Counted from the first letter of the stretch, positions 1 to 9,607 are shown. The stretch is 64,000 nucleotides of DNA from Rickettsiella endosymbiont of Xylota segnis (GCF_964019545.1 NZ_OZ026451.1:186001-250000); one strand, 5' to 3'. Notes: generated by a model not told the origin, from the letters alone. Made by a program: numbers and translations.

Positions 1-33
1 ATTATTAAATAAATAAAAAAAAAGGAGATTTTA

Positions 34-1660
34 ATGCGTATTGATCCAACTATTATTCCATCTGAAAATAATATTATTTAATCAGTTCTTGGGCCGATTA
101 CCCCTGCTTCTCTTCAGAAATTATTACTCAATTTAACCAAGAAATTGATTCGACATCATCACGCTCGTCTATCTTGAAGAAGCTTAATTTTCAGGGTTTT
201 CCATATTTAAACATCGCATGCTAGCTACAGATCAAGTCCGTTTAGGTCAGCGTAACGGTGCTGCTGAGATAGCAGGCCACTCTGGCCATTTTCAACGACG
301 AATTAAAATATGGTCATTATGGAAACCGTGGACATGCTTTAGGGTTTTTCGAGATTATTCGTCAACCTTAGGCATTTATAGCATTGAACAGATTATAAAT
401 AGAGGTCATATTGGTTATGGTGATAGGCATCTTGTCGTTGTTAATTCAACTGATTATGCAAAGGTAACGACGGAAAGACAGTGTTATTCGATGAAGGTGC
501 ACGTTTTTAAAACTAATAATTTTTCTTATACTGCAAAAGTTGCGAAATCGACGTCTTATATTTAACATGGTGATTTATTAATACTAATGCCGCCCCCCAA
601 TACCGTAGCGGTTTACAATATTGGCTCTAAACAATTTACTTTTCCTGATAATGCAGCTTCAAATTCAAGAAATAAGAAGAGGATCAATTGGGGATAGCTG
701 AAAAAGATGAGGGTTTAGAAATTAGAAATCCGAATGCTAAATTTGTCACTTTTTTGGATACCAATTTGATCAATAAGAATTATCCTACTGAAAAAGAACA
801 GTTTACTTATTATACAAAAGATTCTGTACAAGTTGGTGTGAAATTATTTGTTGCTTATCGGATTATCGATCCTAAATTGCGATCGAAAAGTTGGGTCCAA
901 CAGGAATAGATAAGCATATTGAACATGTCACGCACGAAGATATGGCCAGAGCAGGTCAAGAAACCGCTTTGCAGGGAATCAGTCTTCTAGTGATTTTAAA
1001 AATTGATGCTGCAGCGAGCACATCAGAGTCGGCAAATGACAACCCTCCTGCATATCATCAAATTTATCTTAGCACTTGGCAAGAATCAGTAAAAAAACAA
1101 CTGGAGAAGGATTTAAAGGAATATGGTTTCCAATTAGTCAGATTAAATATTGAAGAAATCAATATTCTCAATAAAGATGTTGAAAATGAGATGGGTAAAC
1201 AGGCAGTTGAGGTTGCCAAGCCAATGCGGATCTCGCTGCTATAAAAATGCAAAGAGAAGTTGCTTTGCAAAAAGCCCACAGTGACTCTGTAGTGGCGCGA
1301 CTTAATGCCCAACAAAACGCAGAAACTAATTTAATTTTAGCCGAAAATAAAAGAAATGTTGCTGAACTTGATAAGGAAACTACTTGCATTAATGCAGAAG
1401 CAAAAGTAGAAGCATTACAATTACTAGGAAATAAATTAGCTGCTAATCCTAGCTTGTTGAAACATGAGTTAAATAAAGCATCTTGCGAGGCCCTTGAAAA
1501 AACGCAAATTCATACGTTATTTTTCGCAGATGGAAAAAATTCACCGTTATTTAGTAATTATGATAATTCATTGCCGGCTAGAGAAGGAGCCAATTTACTA
1601 GGGATCATGTTAAACCTATACTTCAATATAAATTCAAATTATCTATTATTTTTCTTTTAA
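34..1660 (+). pseudogene. Decayed SPFH/band-7 (prohibitin-like) membrane protein gene
   Basis: A good ribosome binding site (AAGGAGA) precedes ATG at 34, but the frame stops after about 15 codons. Homologous-looking protein then continues in shifting frames: about 218-565, 690-900 (EKDEGLEIRNPNAKF and a band-7-like beta region), 891-1244 (GIDKHIEHV to VRLNIEEINILNKDV) and 1247-1660 (a coiled region rich in Ala and Glu, ending in LLGNKLAANPSLLKHE). The order fits one SPFH-domain protein: beta-rich band-7 core, then a coiled coil. At least three frameshifts and several stops separate the pieces. SPFH proteins normally scaffold inner-membrane microdomains or proteases. The lesion count makes a sequencing error unlikely. 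The family assignment is moderate; the decay is clear. Confidence 0.7.
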
Positions 1661-1766
1661 GTTAATGTAAAGAAAAAAATCAACAAATTTGGCAAACTTG
1701 ACAATTTAGTTTATAACTTTCTTTAAGTATTATGGGCATAAAAAGTTATATGTTGAAGGATGTGTT

Positions 1767-2963
1767 TTGGAAATTTATTTAGTGGGCGGGGCAGTACGTG
1801 ATCAATTATTGGGTTATCCAGTAAAAGAACGTGATTTTGTCGTCGTAGGCGCAAGTCCTAAGGAAATGTTAAAGCAAGGATTCCGTTTAATCGGTAAAGA
1901 TTTTCCGGTATTTCTTCATCCTAAAACTCACGAAGAATATGCTTTAGCACGTACAGAACGCAAAATAGGGCCTGGATATAAAGGGTTTGCTTGCTATGCA
2001 GCGCCTGATGTGTCGCTCGAGGATGATTTAAAACGTAGGGATCTGACCATTAATGCGATGGCACAAAATAGTAGCGGCGATATTATTGATCCTTTTCAAG
2101 GGCAAAAAGATATAGAAAATAAGTTATTACACCATGTTTCTTCAGCCTTTAGTGAAGATCCAGTTCGAATTTTAAGGGTTGCACGTTTTATGGCGCGATT
2201 TGCTCCATTAGGCTTTCGAGTGGCTAAAGAAACAATGGAGTTAATGAAAGCAATGGTATCTGTTGGTGAAGTGCAAGCGCTGGTGCCTGAGAGAGTGTGG
2301 CAAGAATTTTCAACTGCGCTCAACGAACCTGCACCACACGCTTTTATTAAAACCTTGTATGATTGTGGTGCATTAGCAGGGTTGTTTCCTGAACTACAAG
2401 AATTATTTACGAAATACGAACGGATAACCGACCAACGTTCGCTAGGCCAACATAACTATTTATCTGTTTTAGAAAAAGCAGTGGCGCTGACTGATGATCC
2501 ACAAGTACGATTTGCAGCAATACTTTGTGATTTTGGTAAGGGAGTAGCAAAAGAAGAAACACAAACAGGAGTTCATAAGATAAAAGCATTGTGTCAGCGT
2601 TATCGCATACCTCATGCTTATGTATCTCTTGCCGTCACAGCAGCGGCTTATCATCTGCTTTGTCATCGTGCATTAGAACTAGATGCACAATCTCTGTACA
2701 TTTTACTAGAAAAAACTGATGCATTTAGACAATCCTCACGTTTAAATCAGTTTTTATTAGTTTGTGAGGCGGACTTTCAAGCTTATTCTGGATTGGGAAA
2801 AGCAATTTATTTACAAAAAGATAGAATATTATCAGCTTTTGGCGCTGCTAAGAAAGTATCTGCTAATAAGATAAAAAATTTGGGTGTTAGTGGTGCAGCC
2901 TTAGGAAAAAAACTAGTTGAACATCGTATTAAAGCGATATCTGATTTTTTACAAAAAACCTAA
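1767..2963 (+). CDS. cca: CCA-adding enzyme (tRNA nucleotidyltransferase)
   Basis: Adds or repairs the 3' CCA of tRNAs in the cytoplasm. The class II nucleotidyltransferase head is intact: GGAVRD at residues 7-12, the metal-binding E21/D23 pair in KERDF, and RRDLTINAMA near residue 95. The C-terminal half resembles the HD domain of gammaproteobacterial CCA enzymes, and the length (398 aa) is close to the usual 410. The start is TTG, chosen because EIYLVGG is the conserved N terminus and AAGGA lies just upstream. The HD dyad reads Cys254-Asp255 (ILCDFGKG) where relatives have His-Asp, so the phosphohydrolase side activities may be lost while CCA addition is kept. Confidence 0.95.
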   Translation: MEIYLVGGAVRDQLLGYPVKERDFVVVGASPKEMLKQGFRLIGKDFPVFLHPKTHEEYALARTERKIGPGYKGFACYAAPDVSLEDDLKRRDLTINAMAQNSSGDIIDPFQGQKDIENKLLHHVSSAFSEDPVRILRVARFMARFAPLGFRVAKETMELMKAMVSVGEVQALVPERVWQEFSTALNEPAPHAFIKTLYDCGALAGLFPELQELFTKYERITDQRSLGQHNYLSVLEKAVALTDDPQVRFAAILCDFGKGVAKEETQTGVHKIKALCQRYRIPHAYVSLAVTAAAYHLLCHRALELDAQSLYILLEKTDAFRQSSRLNQFLLVCEADFQAYSGLGKAIYLQKDRILSAFGAAKKVSANKIKNLGVSGAALGKKLVEHRIKAISDFLQKT

Positions 2964-3053
2964 ACCATTTTCTGCTAAATAGCGTCAGACAATAGCCCAT
3001 CCTTTTTTTACGAATCAAGTCATTGCAAGCAATTGCAGAGTCTCTTAGAATGT

Positions 3054-3071
3054 GCACTCACCTGTGAGTGC
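3054..3071 (+). terminator. Hairpin downstream of cca
   Basis: A perfect 8-bp inverted repeat (GCACTCAC, 2-nt gap, GTGAGTGC) followed by CTTTCATTT, about 90 bases after the cca stop. It fits a weak intrinsic terminator or an mRNA 3' hairpin before the leucine dehydrogenase gene. The U-tract is poor. Confidence 0.45.
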
Positions 3072-3139
3072 TTTCATTTGCGATGGATACAGTATTACTT
3101 AAAGAATAGGTTGATATTTTAAGGACCCAACATTTATTT

Positions 3140-4183
3140 ATGTTAAGTGATGAGCTACTAAGTTATGCAAAAAAACTCGGTTTTGGCGAACTTTTTTTTA
3201 AAATTGATCAGATTAATCAACTTTGTGCCATTGTAGCGATACATAGCACACGCTTAGGTCCCGCCTTAGGTGGATGTCGTTTTATTGAATATGTCTCGAT
3301 AGATCATGCTATTCATGATGCCTTACGTTTAGCACAGGGAATGAGTTACAAAGCCGCATTAGCTAATTTACCTTTGGGTGGGGGTAAAACTGTGTTAATG
3401 CGCCCTAAAGAATTGTCAGATCGTAGTGCTTACTTTCGCGCGCTGGGACGTTTTGTGAATGAATTTAAGGGGCGTTATATTATTGCGATGGATAGTGGCG
3501 TGGTGATTGAAGATATGGATAGTATTGCACTTGAAACGCCTTATGTCGTTACTACTTCTAAACATAAAGGTAATCCTGCACCTTATACTGCTTTAAGTGT
3601 GTTATATGGTATTGAAGCAGCGGTTAAATTTAAATTGCATCTTGATCATTTAGAAGGTGTTCACGTTGCCATCCAAGGTATGGGACATGTAGGTTTTGCC
3701 TTAGCGAATGCATTGCAAAAAAAAGGTGCTCGTTTAACGGTTTGCGACAATAACACCGAGCTAATGCAACGAAATATAAAAGATTTACAGGTTAAAATTG
3801 TCGAACCTGAGGAAATTTATGCAGTGGAATGCGATGTTTTTTCCCCGTGTGCTTTAGGAGCTGTTCTGAATGATAAATCAATTTCTCAATTGCATACAGC
3901 GATTGTAGCGGGTTCAGCTAATAATCAATTAGCCGAGCCACGACATGCAGAAGTATTACATCAAAAAGGGATTTTATATGCTCCGGATTTTGTAATTAAT
4001 GCTGGGGGCTTGATTTATGCTTATGCTGAATACCAAAATCGATTGAATCGAGAACATGTGGTGCAACATATATCAACAATTTATAGTACACTCTTAAAAA
4101 TATTTAAGAGTGCATATGAGGAAAATAAACCTCCTAGTATAATTGCTGATAGTTTGGCTGAATCACGATTAAATAGTATTTAA
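3140..4183 (+). CDS. ldh: Leucine (branched-chain amino acid) dehydrogenase
   Basis: Glu/Leu/Phe/Val dehydrogenase family. It oxidatively deaminates branched-chain amino acids to 2-oxoacids with NAD+. The signature GMSYKAALANLPLGGGKTV holds the substrate and catalytic lysines (K71 and K83). A Rossmann motif IQGMGHVG follows around residue 178, and INAGGLIYAYAEY is the conserved C-terminal signature. The length of 347 aa matches leucine dehydrogenases rather than the longer glutamate dehydrogenases. It is the first gene before E1alpha, E1beta and E2 on the same strand, which suggests that its keto acids feed that complex. About 160 bases separate it from E1alpha, so a second promoter is possible. 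Confidence 0.88.
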   Translation: MLSDELLSYAKKLGFGELFFKIDQINQLCAIVAIHSTRLGPALGGCRFIEYVSIDHAIHDALRLAQGMSYKAALANLPLGGGKTVLMRPKELSDRSAYFRALGRFVNEFKGRYIIAMDSGVVIEDMDSIALETPYVVTTSKHKGNPAPYTALSVLYGIEAAVKFKLHLDHLEGVHVAIQGMGHVGFALANALQKKGARLTVCDNNTELMQRNIKDLQVKIVEPEEIYAVECDVFSPCALGAVLNDKSISQLHTAIVAGSANNQLAEPRHAEVLHQKGILYAPDFVINAGGLIYAYAEYQNRLNREHVVQHISTIYSTLLKIFKSAYEENKPPSIIADSLAESRLNSI

Positions 4184-4344
4184 TAAAAATTTATATTCAT
4201 AGCATGGGATTTTTGGCAAGATGTCGCGATAATGAAGCAACCGGAATGTAATTAAGATACATGAGGATTGCGAATCCAGCGGTAATGCTGACAAAAATTC
4301 AATTGCGAAGATTATTCAGATAGCACTTTTTAAAAGAGGTTAAT

Positions 4345-5436
4345 ATGAGCGAGGTTGCGAGATTCTCTATTGAGTATACTCGTTTTCTGGATTCTAAGGG
4401 CGAAGCTCAACAAGATTTGCCAATATTTGCGCACAACGTTCATGAATTATTAAAATTGTATCAGCAAATGATGCTCACGCGTCTTTTTGATTACAAAGCG
4501 GTGGCTTTACAAAGAACAGGTATGCTCAATACTTATGCTTCTACACTTGGACAAGAAGCCATTTCTGTTGGGATAGGTGCGAGTATGCAAAGAGAGGATG
4601 TCTTTTGTCCTTTCTATCGTGATTATGCCGCGCAACTAATGCGTGGTGTAAAAATGAGTGAAATTCTTAGTTTTTGGAAAGGGAATGAATGGGGTAACCA
4701 TTTTAGTGAATGTCCTTTAGACTTTCCTATTTGTGTACCGATTGCAACTCAGCTTTTACATGCTGCAGGCGTTGCGACGGCTTTTAAACTTCGTAAACAA
4801 GCAAAGGTTGTTGTATCAACCTGCGGTGATGGTGCCACATCGGAAGGTGATTTTTATGAAGCCTTAAATATCGCGGGCGTTTGGCAACTACCTGTTGTGT
4901 TTGTTATTGATAATAATCAATGGGCAATTTCTGTACCTCGTAAACATCAATCTCATGCACAAACTTTAGCGCAAAAGGCCATTGCTGCAGGAATTCATGG
5001 AGAACAGGTTGATGGAAATGATGTTATTGCCATGAAATTTGTGATGGATAAAGCGATTGCCAAAGCACGTGACGGGCATGGCCCTAGTCTCATAGAAGCT
5101 TTAAGCTACCGATTATGTGATCATACCACTGCCGATGATGCAAGCCGCTATCGTCGTGAGGAAGAATTGCAACAAGCCTGGCAAAAAGAACCCTTAAGAC
5201 GCTTGAAAAATTATTTAATTAACCAAAAAAGCTGGTCGAATGAGGAAGAGGAAAATTTTAAAAAAGAATGTGAAAAAAAGATAGAGCTCGCCGTGACTGA
5301 ATATCTTTCCTTAGCTAAACCTGCAGTGACTGACATATTTGATTATCAGTTTGCAAAATTACCTCATGATTTAATTGAACAACGTATCGAAGCTGAAGCA
5401 ATGTTTATGTTAAGTAAGGATCATGGCAATGGCTGA
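4345..5436 (+). CDS. pdhA: 2-oxoacid (pyruvate/branched-chain) dehydrogenase E1 component, alpha subunit
   Basis: Thiamine-diphosphate-dependent decarboxylase subunit of a 2-oxoacid dehydrogenase complex. The TPP motif is complete: GDG at residues 161-163, about 26 residues, then NN at 190-191 (VIDNNQWAIS). It also has the expected ASTLGQEA and YRDYAAQL segments. The heterodimeric alpha/beta E1 arrangement is typical of branched-chain and Gram-positive-type complexes, unlike the single-chain AceE of enterics. The start follows a good AAGAGG site. The stop overlaps the E1beta start, implying translational coupling. The substrate is uncertain; the adjacent leucine dehydrogenase favours branched-chain keto acids. 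Confidence 0.9.
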   Translation: MSEVARFSIEYTRFLDSKGEAQQDLPIFAHNVHELLKLYQQMMLTRLFDYKAVALQRTGMLNTYASTLGQEAISVGIGASMQREDVFCPFYRDYAAQLMRGVKMSEILSFWKGNEWGNHFSECPLDFPICVPIATQLLHAAGVATAFKLRKQAKVVVSTCGDGATSEGDFYEALNIAGVWQLPVVFVIDNNQWAISVPRKHQSHAQTLAQKAIAAGIHGEQVDGNDVIAMKFVMDKAIAKARDGHGPSLIEALSYRLCDHTTADDASRYRREEELQQAWQKEPLRRLKNYLINQKSWSNEEEENFKKECEKKIELAVTEYLSLAKPAVTDIFDYQFAKLPHDLIEQRIEAEAMFMLSKDHGNG

Positions 5437-6412
5437 AATAACATTGATAGAAGCAATTACGCAAGCATTAGCCTATGAAATGGGTGTTGATGAAGAAGTA
5501 GTTTTACTGGGTGAAGATATTGGTGTTAATGGGGGGGTCTTCCGAGCAACATCTGAATTATTCAAAAAATTTGGTGCTGATCGGGTATTAGATACACCGT
5601 TAGCAGAGTCTATGATAGCCGGCCTTACTATCGGTATGGCTACACAAGGCTTAAAACCAGTTGCTGAATTTCAATTTATGGGCTTTAGTTATCCAGCATT
5701 AGATCAAATTATCAATCATGCGGCGCGTTTTCGTAATCGTACTCGTGGACGTTTACATTGTCCTTTAGTGTTTCGCATGCCATATGGAGCAGGGATTCAT
5801 GCCCCTGAGCATCATTCTGAAAGCACCGAAACTCTTTTTGCACATATACCAGGTTTACGTGTGGTGATTCCTTCATCGCCGGCACGGGCTTATGGTTTAT
5901 TGCTGGCTTCGATCCGTAATCCTGATCCCGTTATTTTTTTAGAGCCCACACGCCTTTATCGTTTAAATAAGCAAAAAGTAGTAGATACGGGTGACGCATT
6001 ACCTTTAGATCAAAGTTTTATTATAAGAGAAGGCATCGATATCACTTTGATTAGCTGGGGTTCGATGTTGTATGAAACTTTATTAGCTGCGGATAAATTG
6101 TTACAAGAAAAAGGAAAGTATGCTGAAGTCATTGATGTTGCCACGATTAAACCTTTAGATATTAATACGCTGTTAAGCTCTGTAGAAAAAACAGGCCGAT
6201 GCGTCATTATTCATGAGGCAGCTCGTTATTGTGGCGTTGGCGCAGAAATTGTAGCTCAATTAAGTGAAAAGGCATTTCTTTTTTTACAAGCACCACTACA
6301 GCGTGTTACCGGATATGATGTTACGGTTCCTTATGCGCAATTAGAAAAACAATATTTACCCAGTGTTACCAGGATTTACAATGTGATTGAGCAAACATTG
6401 GAGTTTACATGA
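5429..6412 (+). CDS. pdhB: 2-oxoacid dehydrogenase E1 component, beta subunit
   Basis: Transketolase-like beta subunit that pairs with the upstream alpha chain. Recognisable parts are LGEDIGVNGGVFRAT near the N terminus, the DTPLAES segment, and the MPYGAGIHAPEHHSES loop. Two in-frame ATGs exist at 5423 and 5429. The AAGGA site is only 2 bases from the first but about 8 from the second, so 5429 is preferred (MAEITLIEAI). It overlaps the alpha-subunit gene by 8 bases and the E2 gene by 4 bases (ATGA), so the three are one coupled operon. Confidence 0.9.
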   Translation: MAEITLIEAITQALAYEMGVDEEVVLLGEDIGVNGGVFRATSELFKKFGADRVLDTPLAESMIAGLTIGMATQGLKPVAEFQFMGFSYPALDQIINHAARFRNRTRGRLHCPLVFRMPYGAGIHAPEHHSESTETLFAHIPGLRVVIPSSPARAYGLLLASIRNPDPVIFLEPTRLYRLNKQKVVDTGDALPLDQSFIIREGIDITLISWGSMLYETLLAADKLLQEKGKYAEVIDVATIKPLDINTLLSSVEKTGRCVIIHEAARYCGVGAEIVAQLSEKAFLFLQAPLQRVTGYDVTVPYAQLEKQYLPSVTRIYNVIEQTLEFT

Positions 6413-7575
6413 CGACATTTAACTTACCTGATTTAGGTGAAGGCTTGCCAGATGCTGAAATTCGAGAATGGTATGTCCAGGTAGATGATGTTATTAAAGT
6501 GGATCAGCCTATGGTTGCTATGGAAACCGCAAAAGCATTGGTAGATATTCCTGCACCTTTCAGCGGCAAAATAACTAAGCTTTATGGGAAATCGGGTGAT
6601 ATCATTAAAACCGGACAAGCTTTAATTGATATTGAAGAAGAAATTTCAACTAAAAAAAACATTGATCAAGCGACTGTCGTTGGAAATTTGCTATTAGGGA
6701 ATAGAATTATTGATGAATCTCCGCTAGGAATCCAACAAAAGCAAGCATCGACGCCGCATCAAAATGGAATTAAAGCTACACCAGCAATTCGAGCATTAGC
6801 AAAAAAATTCCAAATTAACTTAAACGATTGTAAAGGAACAGGTCCTGATGGACAAATTCTTGTCGCGGATATCGAAAAAATGATGCAGCAAAAGTCCAGC
6901 AAAGAAACGGGATCTATATCAAATTCCTTATCTTCACTTGCATCAGGTTATGAACCATTGCGCGGCGTTCGCCGAGTGATGGCAAGCACAATGAAACAAA
7001 CGCAATTATCCATTGTCCCAGTTACTCTGGTTGATGATGCGGATATCCATGCTTGGCCAGAAAAAACAGATATTACCTTACGCCTTATTCGTGCGGTTAT
7101 GTCTGCTTGTCAGCGTGAACCACGACTTAATGCATGGTTTGACGAATCAAGGTTAGCTTTGTGTAGACATAGTCAGATTGATTTAGGTCTAGCGATGGAT
7201 GCTCCCGAAGGCTTATTTGTTCCCGTCTTAAAAAATGTTGCTCAAGAAAGTGCTGTTAATTTAAGAAAAGCAATCGATAAATTTAAACTAGAAGTAAAAA
7301 ATCGAAGTATTTCACCTGATGATTTATTAGGAGCAACTTTTGTACTATCCAATATAGGGATTTTTGCTGGTCGTTATGCTACACCTATCATTGTTCCACC
7401 TATGGTTGCGATTTTAGCAGTTGGACGGATTAATGAGAAAGTTGTTGTCGAAGAAGGAAAAATAAGTGTACATAAGCAATTACCTTTATCTTTAACCGTG
7501 GATCATCGGGTCATTACCGGTGGTGAAGCGGCTCGATTTTTATCCGCTTTAATTATTGATTTACAAGCAGCGTGA
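6409..7575 (+). CDS. pdhC: Dihydrolipoamide acyltransferase (E2) of a 2-oxoacid dehydrogenase
   Basis: E2 core that transfers the acyl group from lipoamide to CoA. A single lipoyl domain spans residues 1-80 with lipoyl-lysine K42 in METAKA. A peripheral-subunit-binding domain lies near residues 120-160 (TPAIRALAKKF, GTGPDGQI), and the catalytic acyltransferase domain ends with DHRVITGGEAARF (catalytic H366). The usual HRVxDG Asp is Thr here, a variant that I recall from other acyltransferases of this type. No E3 (lipoamide dehydrogenase) gene is adjacent, so E3 must come from elsewhere in the genome. The start overlaps the E1beta stop as ATGA. Confidence 0.9.
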   Translation: MTTFNLPDLGEGLPDAEIREWYVQVDDVIKVDQPMVAMETAKALVDIPAPFSGKITKLYGKSGDIIKTGQALIDIEEEISTKKNIDQATVVGNLLLGNRIIDESPLGIQQKQASTPHQNGIKATPAIRALAKKFQINLNDCKGTGPDGQILVADIEKMMQQKSSKETGSISNSLSSLASGYEPLRGVRRVMASTMKQTQLSIVPVTLVDDADIHAWPEKTDITLRLIRAVMSACQREPRLNAWFDESRLALCRHSQIDLGLAMDAPEGLFVPVLKNVAQESAVNLRKAIDKFKLEVKNRSISPDDLLGATFVLSNIGIFAGRYATPIIVPPMVAILAVGRINEKVVVEEGKISVHKQLPLSLTVDHRVITGGEAARFLSALIIDLQAA

Positions 7576-7584
7576 AAATAAATA

Positions 7585-8400
7585 ATGTTACCCATTCTGG
7601 CACGTAAACGCTTCGGTCAACATTTTCTGCATGAAAGTTTTGTTATCGATAAAATGGTACAAGCCATCGCGCCTCAAAAAACCGATCATATGATTGAGAT
7701 TGGCCCGGGTTTGGGGGCGCTAACCGAGCGACTGTTACCACATCTTAAAAGCTTAACTGTAATAGAGCTTGATAAAGATCTCATTCCCCTCTTACAAAAA
7801 AAATGTGCTGCACTTGGAGAATTAATGGTTTACCAAGGAGATGTTTTAAAAATTGATTTTCATACCCTGAATAAGACTGAACAAGTTTGGCGTTTAGTGG
7901 GAAATCTTCCTTATAATATTTCTACCCCTTTATTGTTCCATTGTCTTGAGCAAGCTAATATCATTCAAGATATGCATTTTATGCTGCAGAAGGAAGTAGT
8001 CGATAGAATAACATCCTCCCCTGGGAAAGCCAGTTACGGTCGTCTGAGTGTGATGATTCAGTATTATTGTCAGGTAGAAAAACTATTTAATGTGAAATCA
8101 GGTGCTTTCCAACCACCTCCAAAAGTAGATTCGGCCGTGATCCGGCTTAATCCTTATAGAGAATTACCTTATAAAGCCAATGATTGCATCCTTTTTGCTC
8201 AAATAGTCAGGAATGCATTTAATCATCGACGTAAAATGCTACGTAACAATTTGGCTAATTACTTACAAGAACATGAATTCAAACAATTAAAAATTAATTC
8301 GACACTGCGACCTGAACAATTGGCGGTTAGTGATTATGTTAAATTAGCTAATTTTGTGGTTAAAAGAGATCAATTAGACAATCCCACTTCAATAGATTGA
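7585..8400 (+). CDS. rsmA: 16S rRNA (adenine1518-N6/adenine1519-N6)-dimethyltransferase
   Basis: RsmA/KsgA dimethylates two adjacent adenines in helix 45 of 16S rRNA late in 30S assembly. The N terminus RKRFGQHFL, the SAM motif EIGPGLGALT and the catalytic NLPYNIST motif are all present, followed by the C-terminal domain (FNHRRKMLRNNL). The length is normal at 271 aa. It follows the E2 gene by only 9 bases, so it is probably co-transcribed with the dehydrogenase operon. A stem-loop overlaps its stop codon. Confidence 0.96.
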   Translation: MLPILARKRFGQHFLHESFVIDKMVQAIAPQKTDHMIEIGPGLGALTERLLPHLKSLTVIELDKDLIPLLQKKCAALGELMVYQGDVLKIDFHTLNKTEQVWRLVGNLPYNISTPLLFHCLEQANIIQDMHFMLQKEVVDRITSSPGKASYGRLSVMIQYYCQVEKLFNVKSGAFQPPPKVDSAVIRLNPYRELPYKANDCILFAQIVRNAFNHRRKMLRNNLANYLQEHEFKQLKINSTLRPEQLAVSDYVKLANFVVKRDQLDNPTSID

Positions 8401-8407
8401 TGTGGGA
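8382..8407 (+). terminator. Stem-loop spanning the rsmA stop codon
   Basis: TCCCAC at 8382-8387 pairs with GTGGGA at 8402-8407, and an inner TCAAT/ATTGA continues the stem after one mismatch. An AT-rich tail follows, but no strong T-run. It is the likely end of the ldh-pdhABC-rsmA transcription unit and may also serve the convergent CsbD gene. Confidence 0.5.
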
Positions 8408-8436
8408 TGAGAATTAAAAATTTTACTGATTTTAAT

Positions 8437-8676
8437 TTAATGGCGGTCCTTGTCATGGTCATGATTGGAAAATTTATCTTTGTGTTCTCTACAAAAATCA
8501 TCATATTGTTTCTGAGCTTCTTCTCTTGCAATACCATATCGCTCTTTAATTTTACCGATGATTTTTTCTTTATTTCCCTTGGCTTCCATCCAATCGTTAT
8601 CCGTTAACTTTCCCCATTTTTCGTGAAATTTACCTTTAATTTGTTCCCACTTTCCTTTTAGATCTTCTGAATCCAT
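8437..8676 (-). CDS. CsbD-like (YjbJ) stress protein
   Basis: A 79-aa, very hydrophilic protein with the CsbD family pattern: KGKWEQIKGKFHEKWGKLTDNDW, read here as two linked short motifs, then the KIKERYGIAREEAQKQ helix. CsbD proteins are abundant general-stress proteins of unknown mechanism. The C terminus ends in a His/Asp-rich tail (NHDHDKDRH), a possible weak metal-binding addition. It stands alone between rsmA (convergent) and the FKBP gene, with a GGAGATAGGC-type site before the ATG. Confidence 0.85.
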   Translation of the reverse strand: MDSEDLKGKWEQIKGKFHEKWGKLTDNDWMEAKGNKEKIIGKIKERYGIAREEAQKQYDDFCREHKDKFSNHDHDKDRH

Positions 8677-8851
8677 GCCTATCTCCTTGAGTTAATGAAA
8701 ATACATTAAAAAATTTTCCCTTTAATTTTTATTTAAACCAGTATAGCTTAAGTTTAAGGACATTCAAGCTAACAAAGGGGGTTTATTTTTTAAAATCCAT
8801 CGTACAAATAATTTGCTGAATTTTTATCAATACAATGGATTTAGATTAAAT

Positions 8852-9607
8852 TTACGCGCTCTTCTTTACTTCAATAAGATGAATAGTAAATACGAGTGTT
8901 TGATTAGGCCCAATCGCTTTATCAACCCCATGCTCACCATAAGCCAATTGAGGTGGAATTACGACTTGATAGGTTGCGCCTGGTTTCATGATCTTTAGAA
9001 CTTCTATCCAACCAGGAATCACATTATTTAGAGGAAAAGTTACAGGTTCTTTTGATTTCTCAAAAACAGTACCATTAGTATAACTTCCGGTATATTCAAC
9101 TTTAACCATGGAAGTGTCTGTTGGGCTTTCGCCATTGCCGGCACTTATTACTTTATATTGAATTCCACTTTTAGTAGTTATAACACCTGGTTTTGTTTTG
9201 TTATCAGCTAAGAAAGAATCACCTTGTTCTTTATTTTTAAGACTAATATCTTTAAATTCAGCTTGTTTTTTGTTAATCAATTCTTGTTGAAAGTTTTTCA
9301 AAATATCCGCCATTTGTGCTTGGGTTAATAATGTTTTTCCGTGAGAACCATCCGCCAATCCTTTTCCTAAAGCAACTGGATCGACATCGATGCCTTGTTC
9401 TTTAAAATTTTCAGCTAAATCGGCACCAATACTATAGCTTATTTGACCTTTGGTAGTCTTAAGAACAGGGGAATTACTGACTATTTTTGGAAAAGTAGCT
9501 GTGGTTTTGAGTTGATTAACCGTAACTGGAGAGGTACTCTGTGCAGCCAGTATGTTTGAACTGATGAGTAAACTAGCCAGGGCAGTCAATACAGGTAATC
9601 TTATCAT
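8852..9607 (-). CDS. Periplasmic FKBP-type peptidyl-prolyl isomerase (Mip/FkpA-like)
   Basis: Probably a dimeric periplasmic or surface prolyl isomerase. Residues 1-21 are a Sec signal peptide ending in LAA. The N-terminal part (about 50-140) matches the helical dimerisation domain of FkpA/Mip proteins (ISYSIGADLAENFKEQGID). The C-terminal FKBP domain (about 150-249) has VEYTGSYTNGTVFE, VIPGWIEVLKIMKPG and IPPQLAYGEHG. Asp in the usual VFDSS segment is Glu here, a small active-site difference. In Legionella and Coxiella the homologue Mip aids intracellular infection. The gene is monocistronic and diverges from mnmG. Confidence 0.92.
   Translation of the reverse strand: MIRLPVLTALASLLISSNILAAQSTSPVTVNQLKTTATFPKIVSNSPVLKTTKGQISYSIGADLAENFKEQGIDVDPVALGKGLADGSHGKTLLTQAQMADILKNFQQELINKKQAEFKDISLKNKEQGDSFLADNKTKPGVITTKSGIQYKVISAGNGESPTDTSMVKVEYTGSYTNGTVFEKSKEPVTFPLNNVIPGWIEVLKIMKPGATYQVVIPPQLAYGEHGVDKAIGPNQTLVFTIHLIEVKKSA

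Noticed and set aside
6500-7575. E2 catalytic Asp replaced by Thr as a sign of inactivity
   Set aside because: The HRVITGGEAARF form is, as far as I recall, common in related acyltransferases, so it is noted but not treated as damage.
8407-8607. Plus-strand ORF opposite the CsbD gene
   Set aside because: It is the antisense of a clear CsbD family gene and has Phe/Ile-rich random composition.
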